This document shows, piece after piece, positions 1 through 10,716 of a stretch of 64,000 bases of DNA. The stretch is from Coniochaeta sp. PMI_546 (lineage: Eukaryota > Ascomycota > Sordariomycetes > Coniochaetales > Coniochaetaceae), in assembly GCA_021432605.1 (NCBI GenBank), contig MU271147.1, positions 1,364,001 through 1,428,000 of the forward strand. The letters are read 5' to 3'. Position numbers and translations under genes: made by a program. Position 1 is the stretch's first letter. Each line of letters begins with the position of its first letter. Under the pieces are notes generated by a model. That model did no database searches. It was not told where the DNA came from and saw only the letters and a list, made by a program, of their open reading frames with translations.

Positions 1-1504
1 GAATGCTGCCTATTCACTGATTTCTGTCATTCTTTGCTTATTTTCCAGGCTCAGCATCCTACTATGATCCAAGGGTACCGGCGGCTTCGATGAACTTGAG
101 AAAAAAGTACCTAGCACCATCAATACTAGACATAATTCTCAATACTGGCCGAGGGCTTGGAGCTCAGGGACTTGATGCTACACACGGTTAGCCTTCTCCT
201 GGCGCAAGGACTACTACTTTAGATATTCTAGTACAGGCTGCACCATGCTTAGTTGCAAAGTCAACCCATGCTTCCACACATCAACGGGTCATGCGCCAAA
301 GCATCTATGTCTTGAAAGAAACAAGAAGTTCCAGCGATAAGGGTGTCATTGGCTTCATTCTCGGTCCTGATGGCTTTTTTGTCGAATAAGTCGATCTATA
401 ATCCAGGTAAAAAAAAAAAAAGGGGCGAGTCAAGGATCGAGACATATGAATGTCTCTCCCATAGCCTTTCGCTTTTCCCCTGGCTCTCTGATGCCCTCGA
501 GACTCGGCAACATCAAGCATTGCAAAGCTAATCCCGAGATGCTCTTCGAGCTGTTGAGTGATTACGACATGTTGCTGTGGGTCAGTCGCGCGTACGACGC
601 TCCGGCCATTCCGTTGTCACCGAGGACCTCCCTTTGGATATATGTAGCCTGAATACATATGGTTCACAGCCATTGGAGTCGTATCATATTACCGGACACG
701 AGAATATATGCTAGTGAATACTTATGCTTTATGCAGCCACTAGAGTCATATAGATTGCTTCGCTCATGAGTTTCGCCGCTACTACCCGACACATTTTGAG
801 TTAGCATTGCCTATGCAAGTAGAAATCAGCCCAAAGCCCCTAGAAGACAGGAGCGTTATATATTCAATTGCAGGAAAGTCAGTATGCATCGTCTTACCCA
901 TGCCGGTGAAGGAACAGTCGAGATGGCTGTTGGCCTTGTGGATGGTGACATCGGCGTGGCCGTATTCTGCTCAGCAGAGTCGTCAGAAAACGCGTGCTTA
1001 GAGATTCATGTGTGAATCAAAACCTCGAGCCTTTCCGCGACCAACGTTCTCAGCAAGACCTACCTTTCCTTAGGTCTACTAAGGTATGTAGTCCGCCTAG
1101 CAATTTGCTGTACGTACCGTGGATCCAGTTAGCACCTGGGATGAGCTCGCTCCTGCCCCGCCAAACTGCCCCCTCTAGCTTATCTTATCTCAATAACCAC
1201 GAGACTTTATGTCATCACCTGCCAAAACAGTGCCGAATTATCATGTTACAGATATCATTTGTCTATAATCGTCGGCAAGTAATCGAAGACGACAAATACG
1301 ACTCTCACGAGGATCCTCTGCTAGGGAAGCAGATCTAGCCATTGGACATTTCTCGACACGCCCGACTGTTCGTGACATCCATCCTTCACCTATCACGTGA
1401 CACTTCCTCGACGTGGAAAAAATTCGAGACGGGAACTGTACGCCTTCAGCAGTAACTCCCATACTGTCTGATCTCCATCATCCTCCATCGCCACATTCTC
1501 CAAA
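1..1504. other. Left-edge intergenic region; possible tail of an upstream gene
   Basis: No gene is recognised. Bases 1-48 end in a pyrimidine-rich stretch and TTCCAG, which could be an intron 3' end. After it one frame stays open for about 46 codons to a TAG near 190, so the last exon of a gene outside the window is possible but unproven. A run of 13 A lies at 409-421. The last few hundred bases must hold the promoter of the GAR transformylase gene that starts at 1505. Other short open frames here have no family resemblance and poor coding character. Confidence 0.4.
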
Positions 1505-2301
1505 ATGACCGGACCTGAAGAGTCCCCATGTCGGATCCTGGTCATGGCCTCTGGCTTTGGCTCGAACTTCCAGGCTCTCATAGATGCCATATCCACGGGT
1601 CAGCTTCCGAATAGCCGCATCATCTCCCTCGTCACGAACCGGAGAAATGCACACGCAATTGTCCGAGCGGAACAAGCAGGTAGGGGCTCTCCCGTGCGTG
1701 TACATACATCATGCGACTAAATTTACGACCAGGCATTCCTTGGGATTACTTCAATCTGATCAGTAACGGGTTCTTGCAGAAGGGAGAAAAAGACGAACAG
1801 AAAGTAACTGAGGGCCGACGAAGATATGATGCTGCGTTGGCCGAGAGGATTCTATCGGCTGATAAGGAGAGGCCTGAGTTGATTGTTCTCGCTGGTTGGA
1901 TGCACGTCTTCTCAACTGCTTTCCTAGAGCCTATCGAAAGGGCCGGGGTGCGGATAATCAACATCCATCCGGCACTACCACGTAAGTTCTAAAATATCAT
2001 GATTGAACCTGGCTACTCACAATCTTGCACAGGGGAATTCGACGGAGCTATGGCGATTGAACGCGCTTTCGCAGAGTTCAAGGCTGGGCGACTGAATCGC
2101 ACCGGTATTATGGCTCACTACGTAATTGATGAGGTGGATAGGGGTGCTCCTATCGTGGTTAAAGAGATCCCGTGGGAGGGAGAAGACCTGGAACAGTTGA
2201 AGGAGAAGATGCATGTCCATGAGCACAAGCTGATCGTAGAGGCCACGGCGAAGGTGGCGCAGGAGATAGTAGAGAGCAGGGGAAAGTCCCAAAATCCTTA
2301 A
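1505..2301 (+). CDS. ADE8: Phosphoribosylglycinamide formyltransferase (GAR transformylase)
   Basis: This enzyme adds a formyl group from 10-formyl-tetrahydrofolate to GAR, the third step of de novo purine synthesis, in the cytosol. I read three exons, 1505-1679, 1733-1981 and 2033-2301, giving 230 aa, a normal length for the stand-alone fungal enzyme. The introns are 53 and 51 bases with consensus ends, and the frame is kept across both. The N-terminus has the phosphate-binding stretch ASGFGSNFQALI. The catalytic signature NIHPALP lies near residues 134-140, and HYVIDEVDRGAPI near 170 carries the catalytic Asp at about 177. These match the Asn, His and Asp triad of the family. The residue after HPALP is Arg, where I would expect Gly from memory of relatives; it sits at the exon 2/3 junction, so that splice site deserves a check. 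The gene converges on Vms1. Confidence 0.93.
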
Positions 2302-3622
2302 GCTGTAGGTATATGTCACTGTAACAGCCTTCGTTGTGAGATTAACATCCCCCTTACAAGAGACCATGGTCTTGAGATGTTGTCTATAAGGTAGTGGTTG
2401 TGAATCTGTATTACGAGCTTCATTTTATTGTGGCCCTTATCACGAGGCAGCACCAATACAGCCAAAGTATATATGTCTGACGGAGGTGTACGCGAGCTAG
2501 AAAGTCCTCCCTTCATATCGTTCGATAGATCCGCCGGGCAACCGGTCATTGTGTTACATTGTTGCGTGATCACACCGTCACGATCGCAGGGTGTATAAAG
2601 CTGCAATGAGACGCGGAGCATATTTATGGATTTTTTCCGTCCCTAGATCTAACTGGATCCCCTGGCACGGTGACGATGCCTCTTCAAGTAGGATAGATAC
2701 AGGGAACTTGCCGTAATGATAATCAGACTACCCAGTTCGGATCAGAGTTCCGCACTGGATGACTGAATCTCCTTCGCTCGTACTCTCCTCCTCGGACTCT
2801 CAACCAATTCTGGAATCTTGGTCATTAAGGTGCCGTTCGGGTACATGTTCGTTATGAAAGTCCACTCGAGGTGCACAGCATCTCCGGAGAGGTATGGTCT
2901 TATTCTTCCATTCGTAGTCGCAAAGGTTCCGCAGCGTCTCATTCCAGAGCTCTGGTTATAAGGGAGTCTACCCCGACTGAGACGGTGATCTCAAGCGGCA
3001 ACGACATGATCCCGAAATGGTTTCTTTTTTCTCGAAAGATTGGAGTCTTCGAGCCCGCTGGACGTGAAGTTCCTGGTCGGTCCAAGGAAATTAAGGTAGT
3101 TGATGCCGGGGTGCTGAATTAGATGCGCCTGTTGATATTCAATTTGTGGGAGAGATGATAGGGCGACGAGATGGCGGACGGCTCCCGAAGCTCTCAGAAT
3201 GTCCATAAACTGAGATTTGTTTTTAGTGGTATGCGGTGGACTTGCTTCAACATATACACTTTCCGTTCGAACGGAGAATCTCCTAGATTCGCCACTTTTT
3301 CCCAGTAGAGTCCTGGCGGTGTTAAAGTTAGACCCAGACTTCATGTTTTCGAAAAACCCGAAACATCCATCTCATTGCCTCCATCAACCAAGGAACCCTC
3401 GTACCTATAAGACAAGAAGAAGAACAAAAAATGATGTAGTGGATTGATCAAGGTAGCAAACGTAGACCGCTGCAATGAACCCGCCGACCTGAGATGACTG
3501 CGGCCGTATCGATTAAGTATTTCCTGGTGGACAGCCATGTGGTCCTATAAGAACTTAACCGTGGGAAGATGCTTGCTTGTTCGCTATCACCGACTACACC
3601 TCTCTCTATGTCTTTCTCGCAA
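2302..3622. other. Intergenic region between convergent genes
   Basis: This holds the 3' ends of the GAR transformylase gene (+) and Vms1 (-). Two minus-strand open frames, at about 2742-2942 and 2991-3344, contain short stretches (VRHLVALSS, LEWTFI) faintly like NmrA/NAD-epimerase proteins. They are in different frames and I could not join them by plausible introns, so I do not call a gene. Nothing else is recognised. Confidence 0.4.
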
Positions 3623-5675
3623 TCACCCACCAGCCTGCATCCTCCGTATCCTCTCCTCTGCAGCCCTCGCCCTCCGCTCCCTATCCAGTCGTGCTCTCTG
3701 CTCAGCTGTCAACCCCCTAGCCTCATCTTCTCTCCTCTCCTGCGCTGTCTTCTTCAGCTCCAAACCCCCCAACACTCCCTTTTTCGCCTTGCCATCTTCC
3801 TTGATCGACGGCCGCTGAGCTTTCAGCTTCTCCTCCTCTGCCGCTCTCCTCTCACGCTCCTGTGCTTCTTTCTCTTTCCTTTCCCTCTCTTCCCGCTTGT
3901 CGACTTCCTCCTTACTTAGTGGCGCTGGTACGCCCGCTGCGTCCCAGTCCCACTTCTCCTCTCCCAGAACGCCTCGCGCAACGCGAAAGGCATCGCGCGT
4001 TGATCTGTCACTTGCAAGCTCAAAGGGAGTTTTGCCTTCTTCACTTTTTACTGTAGGGTCCGCACCTCCGCGAGCGATAAGTCCTGTTACGAGGGCCGCG
4101 CTGCCTTGCGCGGCTGCCAGATGCAGAGGGGTGGGTGCGTGATGATTTGCGTGAGCCGGGTAGAAGCGGAAATCTGGGGAAAGAGAATTGGTGGATAGGT
4201 AAGATAGTAGGGCTGGGAGTTTAGATCGCCGAATGAGCGATTGTATTTGCGTTGTATGTAGGAGGGCTGTCTGCTCTTCTTCCGACAGCGCCGGGGCAGC
4301 TGGCTTTTCCTGCTTCGGCGTACTCGTACCCGGGGCTTTGGCCGGTTCTGTCGCCGCAACAGGGTTGATCTCCCGAACCTTCAAACGTGTAAGCTCAATG
4401 AACGAGCGCATAAGCTCGTTCTGAGTCGCTCGACGCGTACTGAACGGAAAACCTCGTATGCGTGGGTCGTTAGCCCGCAATACCTGGTTCTCGTAGGGCC
4501 CGAATAGAGTCCGTCGGTTGGTGCTGCCCGTTGCGCGGATGAAGAGCAGGTCCGAGGTGTCGAGTAGGGCTTTCCATTCCTGTAAAAGTGCCCGCACGTC
4601 CTCGACCAGAGCTTGCTCGTTGTACCTTCGGATACCGGCACCTGCTGAGTGGGCAGCTCCCTTGGCGTTGTCGTTTGCAGACTGTGAGCCACCTTGTTTC
4701 CTACGCGTTGTATACCTGTGGAAAGTTTTATGGGCTAACACTGTTGCTTCACGGTTCAGTGGTCCGGATGAAGAGCCGTGCTTTGACTGTCGGGGTGCTA
4801 ATGATACGACCATGGCGGCAAAATGCCCACCCCCTATCATGCAGAGGAAAATGTGTGGTCCTTTGTAAGCGGCTGGCGCCGGTGTGCCGTCCTTATTGGG
4901 CTTAGGCATGGCAATGGGTGCCAGTTGCCGCTTCTTGATGGTCTCCACGACCCTGTCTTCCTGTTCCAGCTCCTCGGGCGTGAACATTGCCCTGTAAACG
5001 CCAAAGTATGTGTTCTTGGGCAAAACTGGAGAAGTGAACCACATTAAGGGCGCCTTGCCAGTTCCCCGCTTCTTCGTTGCCGTTTCGTCGTCCTCGACGC
5101 CGCCGCCGTTGCCTGTCCGGTTGGCTAGACTCGCTTGTTTCTTGAGCAATGCCGAGAGTGTCGTCTCCTTGTGTTCCTCCTCCTCTTCGGAATCGCTGGG
5201 GTCGGAGCCTGACAGGCTTTCGTCAAGGTCTAGGTTCATGTCAGCAAGGGTGACATTTCCCACGGCGGATCTTAAGTACACACTTCCTATCAGCTTCTCG
5301 AATTCGGCCTCAGAGACTGGAATCAGGCCGCGCAGCTTCTGTTTGAGGTTGTAGTGATGTAGATCAGATTTTAAGTGGCTTCGCTGATCTTGGACCGTCA
5401 CAAAGTTCAAGGAGCAGAGTGTGCAGGCCTGTGAGCCTAACACGTTCTCGGGACCAGGGCTCGAGCTTCTGCTATCGACGGGGATCTCGTTCGATTTGTC
5501 AACATTGGGATCATCTTGAACATCAGCATCAGACTTTAAGCTGATCGTATCGAGGACTTCGGCAGGGAGGTCGTATACTGGGAGCTGGTCAGCGGGACGA
5601 AGATGGGCCGGCGCATGGCTCGCACTGACGGTAAAGGGGCCGCCTCAGGAGGTCTTCATGTGTTTTCTTCTCCAT
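3623..5675 (-). CDS. VMS1: Vms1/ANKZF1-type peptidyl-tRNA hydrolase
   Basis: Vms1 frees stalled nascent chains from 60S ribosomes in ribosome-associated quality control, works with Cdc48, and acts at mitochondria. I read two exons, 5675-5630 and 5577-3623, with a 52-base intron, giving 666 aa. The start gives an N-terminal RRPLY-YDLP stretch typical of the fungal family. A C2H2 finger follows (C67, C70, H83, H89). A VLRF1 release-factor-like domain spans roughly residues 255-390, with the glutamine-bearing loop RKQGGSQ that replaces the GGQ of eRF1. Next come ankyrin repeats (PLHLAAAQGSAALV, about 490-545). A long charged coiled coil ends in AAEERIRRMQAG, which fits a VCP/Cdc48-interacting motif. 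All family domains are present in the usual order. The gene runs toward GAR transformylase. Confidence 0.93.
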
Positions 5676-6167
5676 GACGGTGACTTTGATAGGTTTGTAG
5701 GTCGTCAAAGAGGAACTATCTAGGAAATTTCTGTCCTGTCTGGAGCTTCGCTGTTGACCGATGTCGAGTCGCGATTAAATACTGGAAGGGGCAATTACGT
5801 AGGAGGGGCAGACATTCGAAAGCTTATCGATAAGCTCGCGAATAAGTCATACCGAGCACTCTAGTCTCACGCTAAACTCGTTTCGCATCCTCGTCATTCT
5901 GGGCCGAAACTCTGGTGACTTCACTGCTTTCGATGCTTCTCTACCTATACTGGAAGCAAGATTAGACGTATTTACTGTCCTGACTTGTTTATGCGGTTAC
6001 TATCCTTTTACATCAACCTCCTTCTCAGTGCATTGGAGTCGTCCTCCTTGTCGAACGCCCTCCCAGGGCCAAGTCATACAAATATGGATTACAAGATGCT
6101 CCATCCCAAGTCAGCTCACCTCCTTGACTGAACTCTGATGACATCTTGGCAAGTGCCCCATGTATTA
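5676..6167. other. Vms1 promoter region
   Basis: About 490 bases lie between two minus-strand genes. They hold the Vms1 promoter and the 3' end of the orphan gene downstream. I see no distinct motif or further gene. Confidence 0.4.
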
Positions 6168-7451
6168 TCATACTCGCATCGTCCCACAATAGTCCAGTTC
6201 TCGATCCTTCGAAGTGAAGACTTCATTCTCCAACTGCGTGAAACTCGACATCGGTATGCCAACAGAGCAGTCCTTACACAGTGTATGGAGCCCACAAGCC
6301 ACGCAATGGAACTCGGCCTCCGAGCTGACCCCAGCGCAGTTGCAGCAGATAATCTGTATTAAAGGCACACTCAAGGCAAGGCCTCGCTTGCGAATGCGTC
6401 CCATTAGACCCTGGGGCAGATAAACCAACTCCTCCTCTCTCGACCAGCACCCCTTCAGCTTATCCCAGTGACCGTCACCAGTCGTCTGATTAAGAGACAG
6501 AGCAAGTGTCTGAGAGGCCGCATAGTTGCCAATGCTCATCCGATCCAGAGCTCTCGTCACCTTTGAGTACAGCGTCGCGTCGCTCCTATTTACCTCATCA
6601 GTGTCCTCCTTTTCTTCCTCGTCTTCTTCTTCTTGCTCTTGAGCGCGGAGCTGCTCCGTTAAAGCAGACCACTGGTTCTTGGGGACCCTACTCACCTCTT
6701 GCTTGCGGAAGATAGCCTTGTCAGGGTTGCTAGCCTTTACCATTGCTTCATCTTTCATTGTCTTCGCCCGAGGTGTCATATTTCTGCTTCGCCAACCTTC
6801 AGTACTATATGCCTCTTCATTGATTTGGTTCTGCTTCCATGGTACTTCCAACACCTCGATGGCAGCGCTTAGATGGTTGTTGTATGGCACAGTACCATAG
6901 ACTTGGTAGTGAGGTGACTCGGCTGTCGCTGATGTATCAGGATCTGTGTGTTCTTTGGAATGACTTTGGCGTCTCGTAGTAGTACGTGCGTCTCTGACAC
7001 GACCTAGAGACTTCTGAGTATGCCGTGCGTGAGTAGTGTCTCGATCTGGGACCTGTTGATCGGCCGCGACACTCCGCTCCTCACGCTTGAAAGGCTCGTT
7101 AGCCACGGTGCGCTCGGGAACAGAGAAGGTGAACTCAAACAGCATATTGCATCCAAATTGGAATGGAACAGAAAAGGTGAACTCAAACAGCATATCGCTC
7201 CCGAATTGGAATGGAGTTCTTGCCTCTTCACGAGCTGTAGTCTCGCGTTGATTCGTGCCCCCTTTACCCAGGAGTGTCTCTCTATCATGGAAGGGTGGCA
7301 TGGCGTACGTCAACGCAGTGGTCACCCTGGCAGGGGAGATATACTGCTGCAATATGTTGATTGTAGTAGGAGAAGTTCTCTCTGTCTCGAGACTTCCCTG
7401 GTCGAAACTCCCCAGTAACCTCGCCTGTGCTTTGGAAGAAAAGTTCCCCAT
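6168..7451 (-). CDS. Orphan protein with C-terminal zinc knuckle
   Basis: This is a single open frame of 427 aa with a true ATG. I do not recognise the family. The start MGNFSSK fits the N-myristoylation consensus (Gly2, Ser6, Lys7), so membrane attachment is possible. The middle is polar and charged, with an acidic tract (EQEEEDEEEKED), and is probably disordered. Near the C-terminus the stretch CCNC, 12 residues, CVAC, five residues, CKDC looks like a zinc ribbon of a type I recall from many small fungal proteins (CCxC...CxxC...CxxC). A 16-residue unit around MLFEFTFSVP occurs twice in tandem because of a 48-base DNA duplication. Family-level conservation cannot be judged here, and unrecognised introns are possible. 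Confidence is in the reading frame, not in any function. Confidence 0.65.
   Translation of the reverse strand: MGNFSSKAQARLLGSFDQGSLETERTSPTTINILQQYISPARVTTALTYAMPPFHDRETLLGKGGTNQRETTAREEARTPFQFGSDMLFEFTFSVPFQFGCNMLFEFTFSVPERTVANEPFKREERSVAADQQVPDRDTTHARHTQKSLGRVRDARTTTRRQSHSKEHTDPDTSATAESPHYQVYGTVPYNNHLSAAIEVLEVPWKQNQINEEAYSTEGWRSRNMTPRAKTMKDEAMVKASNPDKAIFRKQEVSRVPKNQWSALTEQLRAQEQEEEDEEEKEDTDEVNRSDATLYSKVTRALDRMSIGNYAASQTLALSLNQTTGDGHWDKLKGCWSREEELVYLPQGLMGRIRKRGLALSVPLIQIICCNCAGVSSEAEFHCVACGLHTLCKDCSVGIPMSSFTQLENEVFTSKDRELDYCGTMRV
7118..7213. repeat. 48-base tandem duplication inside the orphan gene
   Basis: Copy 1 is 7118-7165 and copy 2 is 7166-7213. They differ at about 5 of 48 positions and keep the frame, adding 16 residues to the protein. 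Each unit begins GAACAG and ends TTGGAATG. Confidence 0.9.
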
Positions 7452-8183
7452 GAGTCCTTCTTCAAGTGCTGGTTGGGTCGGCGTGGGTGAACAGTTAAGG
7501 ATCGATGGTTCCCAAGTGAAGCGGTTGTTGTGAACTAGGAGGTGAACTGTATGTGGGAGAGGCGGAGCGTTGGAGAATGGTGCAACAATGATACTGGCTG
7601 TGGGCTCTGCTTGTGAATTATACTCACTTCCCCTTGGGTATGCTCGTCGACGCTACAGTGAGAACAGGACTATTGTCTGTCTGAGTCTTTGTGTTTAAGC
7701 TATTATGGCTTTGATGAGCCTTGTAGTGTAGCCATGTTGCCTTGTTGCCTTGTTCATATGCTAAAACAAAGACAGTCCCAAAGGCGTCGTTATGAGTGTC
7801 CGAATGCGAGGTGATAGGATCGTGGCGATGAAGCTAATCGGCGTTAATCAACTCATCGACCGGGCGGCACGCGGCACGCAGCTTGATGCTGGGACTCAAC
7901 ACTCAGGGGGCCACCCAAATTACCGACAATCCGTAGACGACATCAATAGCCACCTACCATGAGCTTCCCATGCATCACATAAGACACCCTTGAGTCTGGC
8001 ATAGCTTGTATGACCAGTTACAGACTAGCATGAACGATGTGTCAACGTCAGAAGATCGCAGTGGTCTGACCTGGTCGCGTTCTAACAAGATATGCATGTA
8101 CATGATCTCTAAAACATAACGAAACCTAGTCCATGCCCCTACCCTGACCTCTCTTGGCCGTCTATCAATGAACGCCCAAGCCC
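7452..8183. other. Intergenic region, orphan gene promoter
   Basis: About 730 bases lie upstream of the orphan gene and downstream of the sirtuin, both on the minus strand. I see no further gene or clear motif. Confidence 0.4.
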
Positions 8184-9590
8184 TTATAGCTCTGATTTAC
8201 CACCAGGAAAATCAGTTACATTCCTTTTCTTATCTTCATGTTTCGTATTGGAAGCCGGCTCAGCCAGTTCCTTCGTGCTTGTAATATTCTTGGACAAGTC
8301 GGGCGTCTCTGACCTATCTTGGTCAGCCACCTTGCCAGCGCCATGCTCTGTCGTCTCTGGTCGCGCTGTCCCTGCATTGTCTTCCGTTGAAACCGGCCTC
8401 TCATCAGCGCCCACCGTCCCGCCAGCGTCGACATGCTCTTCCGTTTTTGCCTCGCTGCTCTCTCCTTGGCTAGAGCTTGATCTCGCTGATTCCGTAGTCG
8501 TCTCAGCCGAAGCACCTCGAGAACTATTCCCCTCAACTTCGTCAGCATCACTGTCCGGCTCCTCAAGGTTCAGCGCCTCCTCCACTTCCTCGGCCAGTTT
8601 GTCGACCTCGTCTTCCAGGACCGTCGCTCTCTGCTTCGCACCTTTCAATTGTCTCTCCGCCTCCTCGTCACCAACGACTCTTCTCCACTCCTCCTCAAGC
8701 TCTTCCCTCCAGCCCAGAGCATCAGCCAGCTTCCTGATGCCTGCATCACAGTCGCCGAGCTCAACGACATCATCAGCCCTGGACCCAATTCCCCCGACCC
8801 GCTCTAGGTTGAAGAGCACCCTCGGCACCTCCTCGCTAACCGTCTCTGGCAAGCTCGCAAATGGATGCACTGTCAAGCTCGTCCCCAAGATAAGCACCAG
8901 ATCTGCCTGGGTTGGGTAGTGCTGCCTCGAACGGAACACATCGGGCAACTGCTCCCCGAAGAAAACGATATCCGGCTTGACCAGCCCCCCACACTTCGCG
9001 CACCGCGGTACCTTGCCGGCCTTGACGTGGTCCAGCATCTCATCGTCTGGAAACAGCTCCTTGCACTCGATACATCTCTGCGTAGCGAAGCTGCCGTGGG
9101 CCTCTACTATGAGGTCCCCGGGCACACCGGCCTTGCGCTCGAGACAGTCAATGTTTTGCGTGAAGAGGTGGAAGAGCAGGCCCTTTGCGGCCAGTAGGGC
9201 GATGAAGACATGTGATATGGTGGGGTGGAATTGGCCCGGGTAGAGCTCGCGGGCGAGCACGTAGAAGGGTTCTGGGTTCTCGCGGAAGTAGGAGATGTCG
9301 AAGACTGCTTCGGCGTAGGGGAGGTTTAGCCGGGCTAGGTTGGCGTACAGGCCTGTGTTTGGGGAGCGGAAGTCGGGGACTTTATGCGAGGGTTAGCCAT
9401 CCGTAATTTTCCAGCAGACTGTCAGAGTACTCGACTTACTTCCTGCTGCCGTAGAGATGCCCGCTCCGGTCATGACCAAGATGCGTCTGCACTGGCCCGA
9501 CTTGATGTAGTCCGCCACAGCTTCGAGGCTGCGCTGCGACAGGGTGTTTGGTGGCGTGTCATCGCTTATGACCGAGTTCTCTTGGCCCAT
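8184..9590 (-). CDS. HST2: Hst2-type NAD-dependent protein deacetylase (sirtuin)
   Basis: Class I sirtuins remove acetyl groups from lysines using NAD+; Hst2/SIRT2 members are mostly cytoplasmic. I read two exons, 9590-9440 and 9379-8184, with a 60-base intron, giving 448 aa. The intron falls inside the NAD-binding stretch and its removal restores GAGISTAAGIPDFRSP. Other marks are TQNID (about 124-128), the catalytic His in EAHGSF (about 145), zinc cysteines C153/C156 and C177/C180, GTSLTVHPF, and NLERVG. The last 170 or so residues are an acidic, Ser/Glu-rich tail that looks disordered. The start MGQENS fits an N-myristoylation site. It is divergent from the XlnR-like regulator and shares its 1.1-kb upstream region. 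Confidence 0.93.
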
Positions 9591-10716
9591 CTTGAACTTG
9601 CGAGACGTCCTCTTGTCGGGACGGTGCCCTTGGTGTCTCTGGCGGTGGCGGCGGCGGCCTATTTTGAAGGTTTTCCTTTGACTGCGGCTGTTGACTATGG
9701 GGAGAAATCGCACTTCAGCTACAATACCTATGTCAAAGGAACCTTAGCTGCCCGGGTTTAATTGACCAAGTCACTCCGCGAACGACGTTGCCGGTTGGTT
9801 ACATCATGCATCGAAATTCTAGGCACCGTTAAAATCAAACGGTTATCGCTTGTCTTATCTAATCTCATCTTATCTGGATGGGGATTTTGGCGGATTTGAG
9901 ATCTGGAGATCTCCTCTTCATCCGACTTTTCATGCTTTAATGTTAGAAGCAAGCGGGCGTCCATTTGCACAGAGCTGTGCTCGACTTCCAATGCATGGGC
10001 CGTTATTCAGCAGCCTCGCTTTGAGATAGTCCTTGGAAGCAAAGACTCAATTTACACGTAAAAGCACACCGTGGCAGCCTTATACCACAGTATGCTTGAG
10101 CGACATTCGCATACTGTATTTCTACTTGGTAGAGGTAGATCTACGCTACCGGCGACAACGGCCCGACATTCCACCCAACAGGATCTGCCTGACGACAAGC
10201 CGGGCAAGTCAGAGCATCGGAGGAACGCTACACGTGTGTATACTGGTAAAGTGAGGCAAAAAGATTGATTGCAACCTAGCCGGCTTACTCCTCTTTGCCG
10301 ATGGTGCTCGTTGTGTCAGTTCAAGCTAAAGAATACACAAGCCTGCCAAGCCAAGGAACCTCCTCGATGTGGCTCCCTCCTTCCCGCCGTCGTAACCCCT
10401 GTTCTTGGAATCTGCATGCTGGGGAACTGGTTGGAATCAAAAGTGTGGGGTGCGGGGGAAGCATCCTTCCCTCCCGCGCTGACATGTACCCTTCAATGGT
10501 GTAGATGACGGACGCTCCTGCCGTCTCCCCATTTGGAAGTAGGGGACAAAATATGCGGCGGGAAATATCTGACAAAAAGACACGACGGATGTCTCTTCTC
10601 TTAGATCCCCAGAGTCAATCACTTATCATCAATTTGAACATCATATACTCGCTTGAGAAGCCCACCTTCTATCAGTATTGACCCGCGGCCCAGCTCCAGG
10701 GTGTCGGGACCGAATC
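9591..10716. other. Divergent promoter region, sirtuin and XlnR-like gene
   Basis: About 1.1 kb lies between divergent gene starts. A GGC-rich stretch near 9640-9660 falls in the sirtuin leader. No further gene is seen, and I could not name specific operator sites. Confidence 0.4.

Noticed and set aside
2742-3344. NmrA-like fragments on the minus strand
   Set aside because: Only short likeness (VRHLVALSS, LEWTFI); frames do not join and no NAD-binding motif is visible.
8248-8919. Plus-strand 223-aa Ser-rich frame opposite the sirtuin tail
   Set aside because: Antisense shadow of the acidic, disordered tail.
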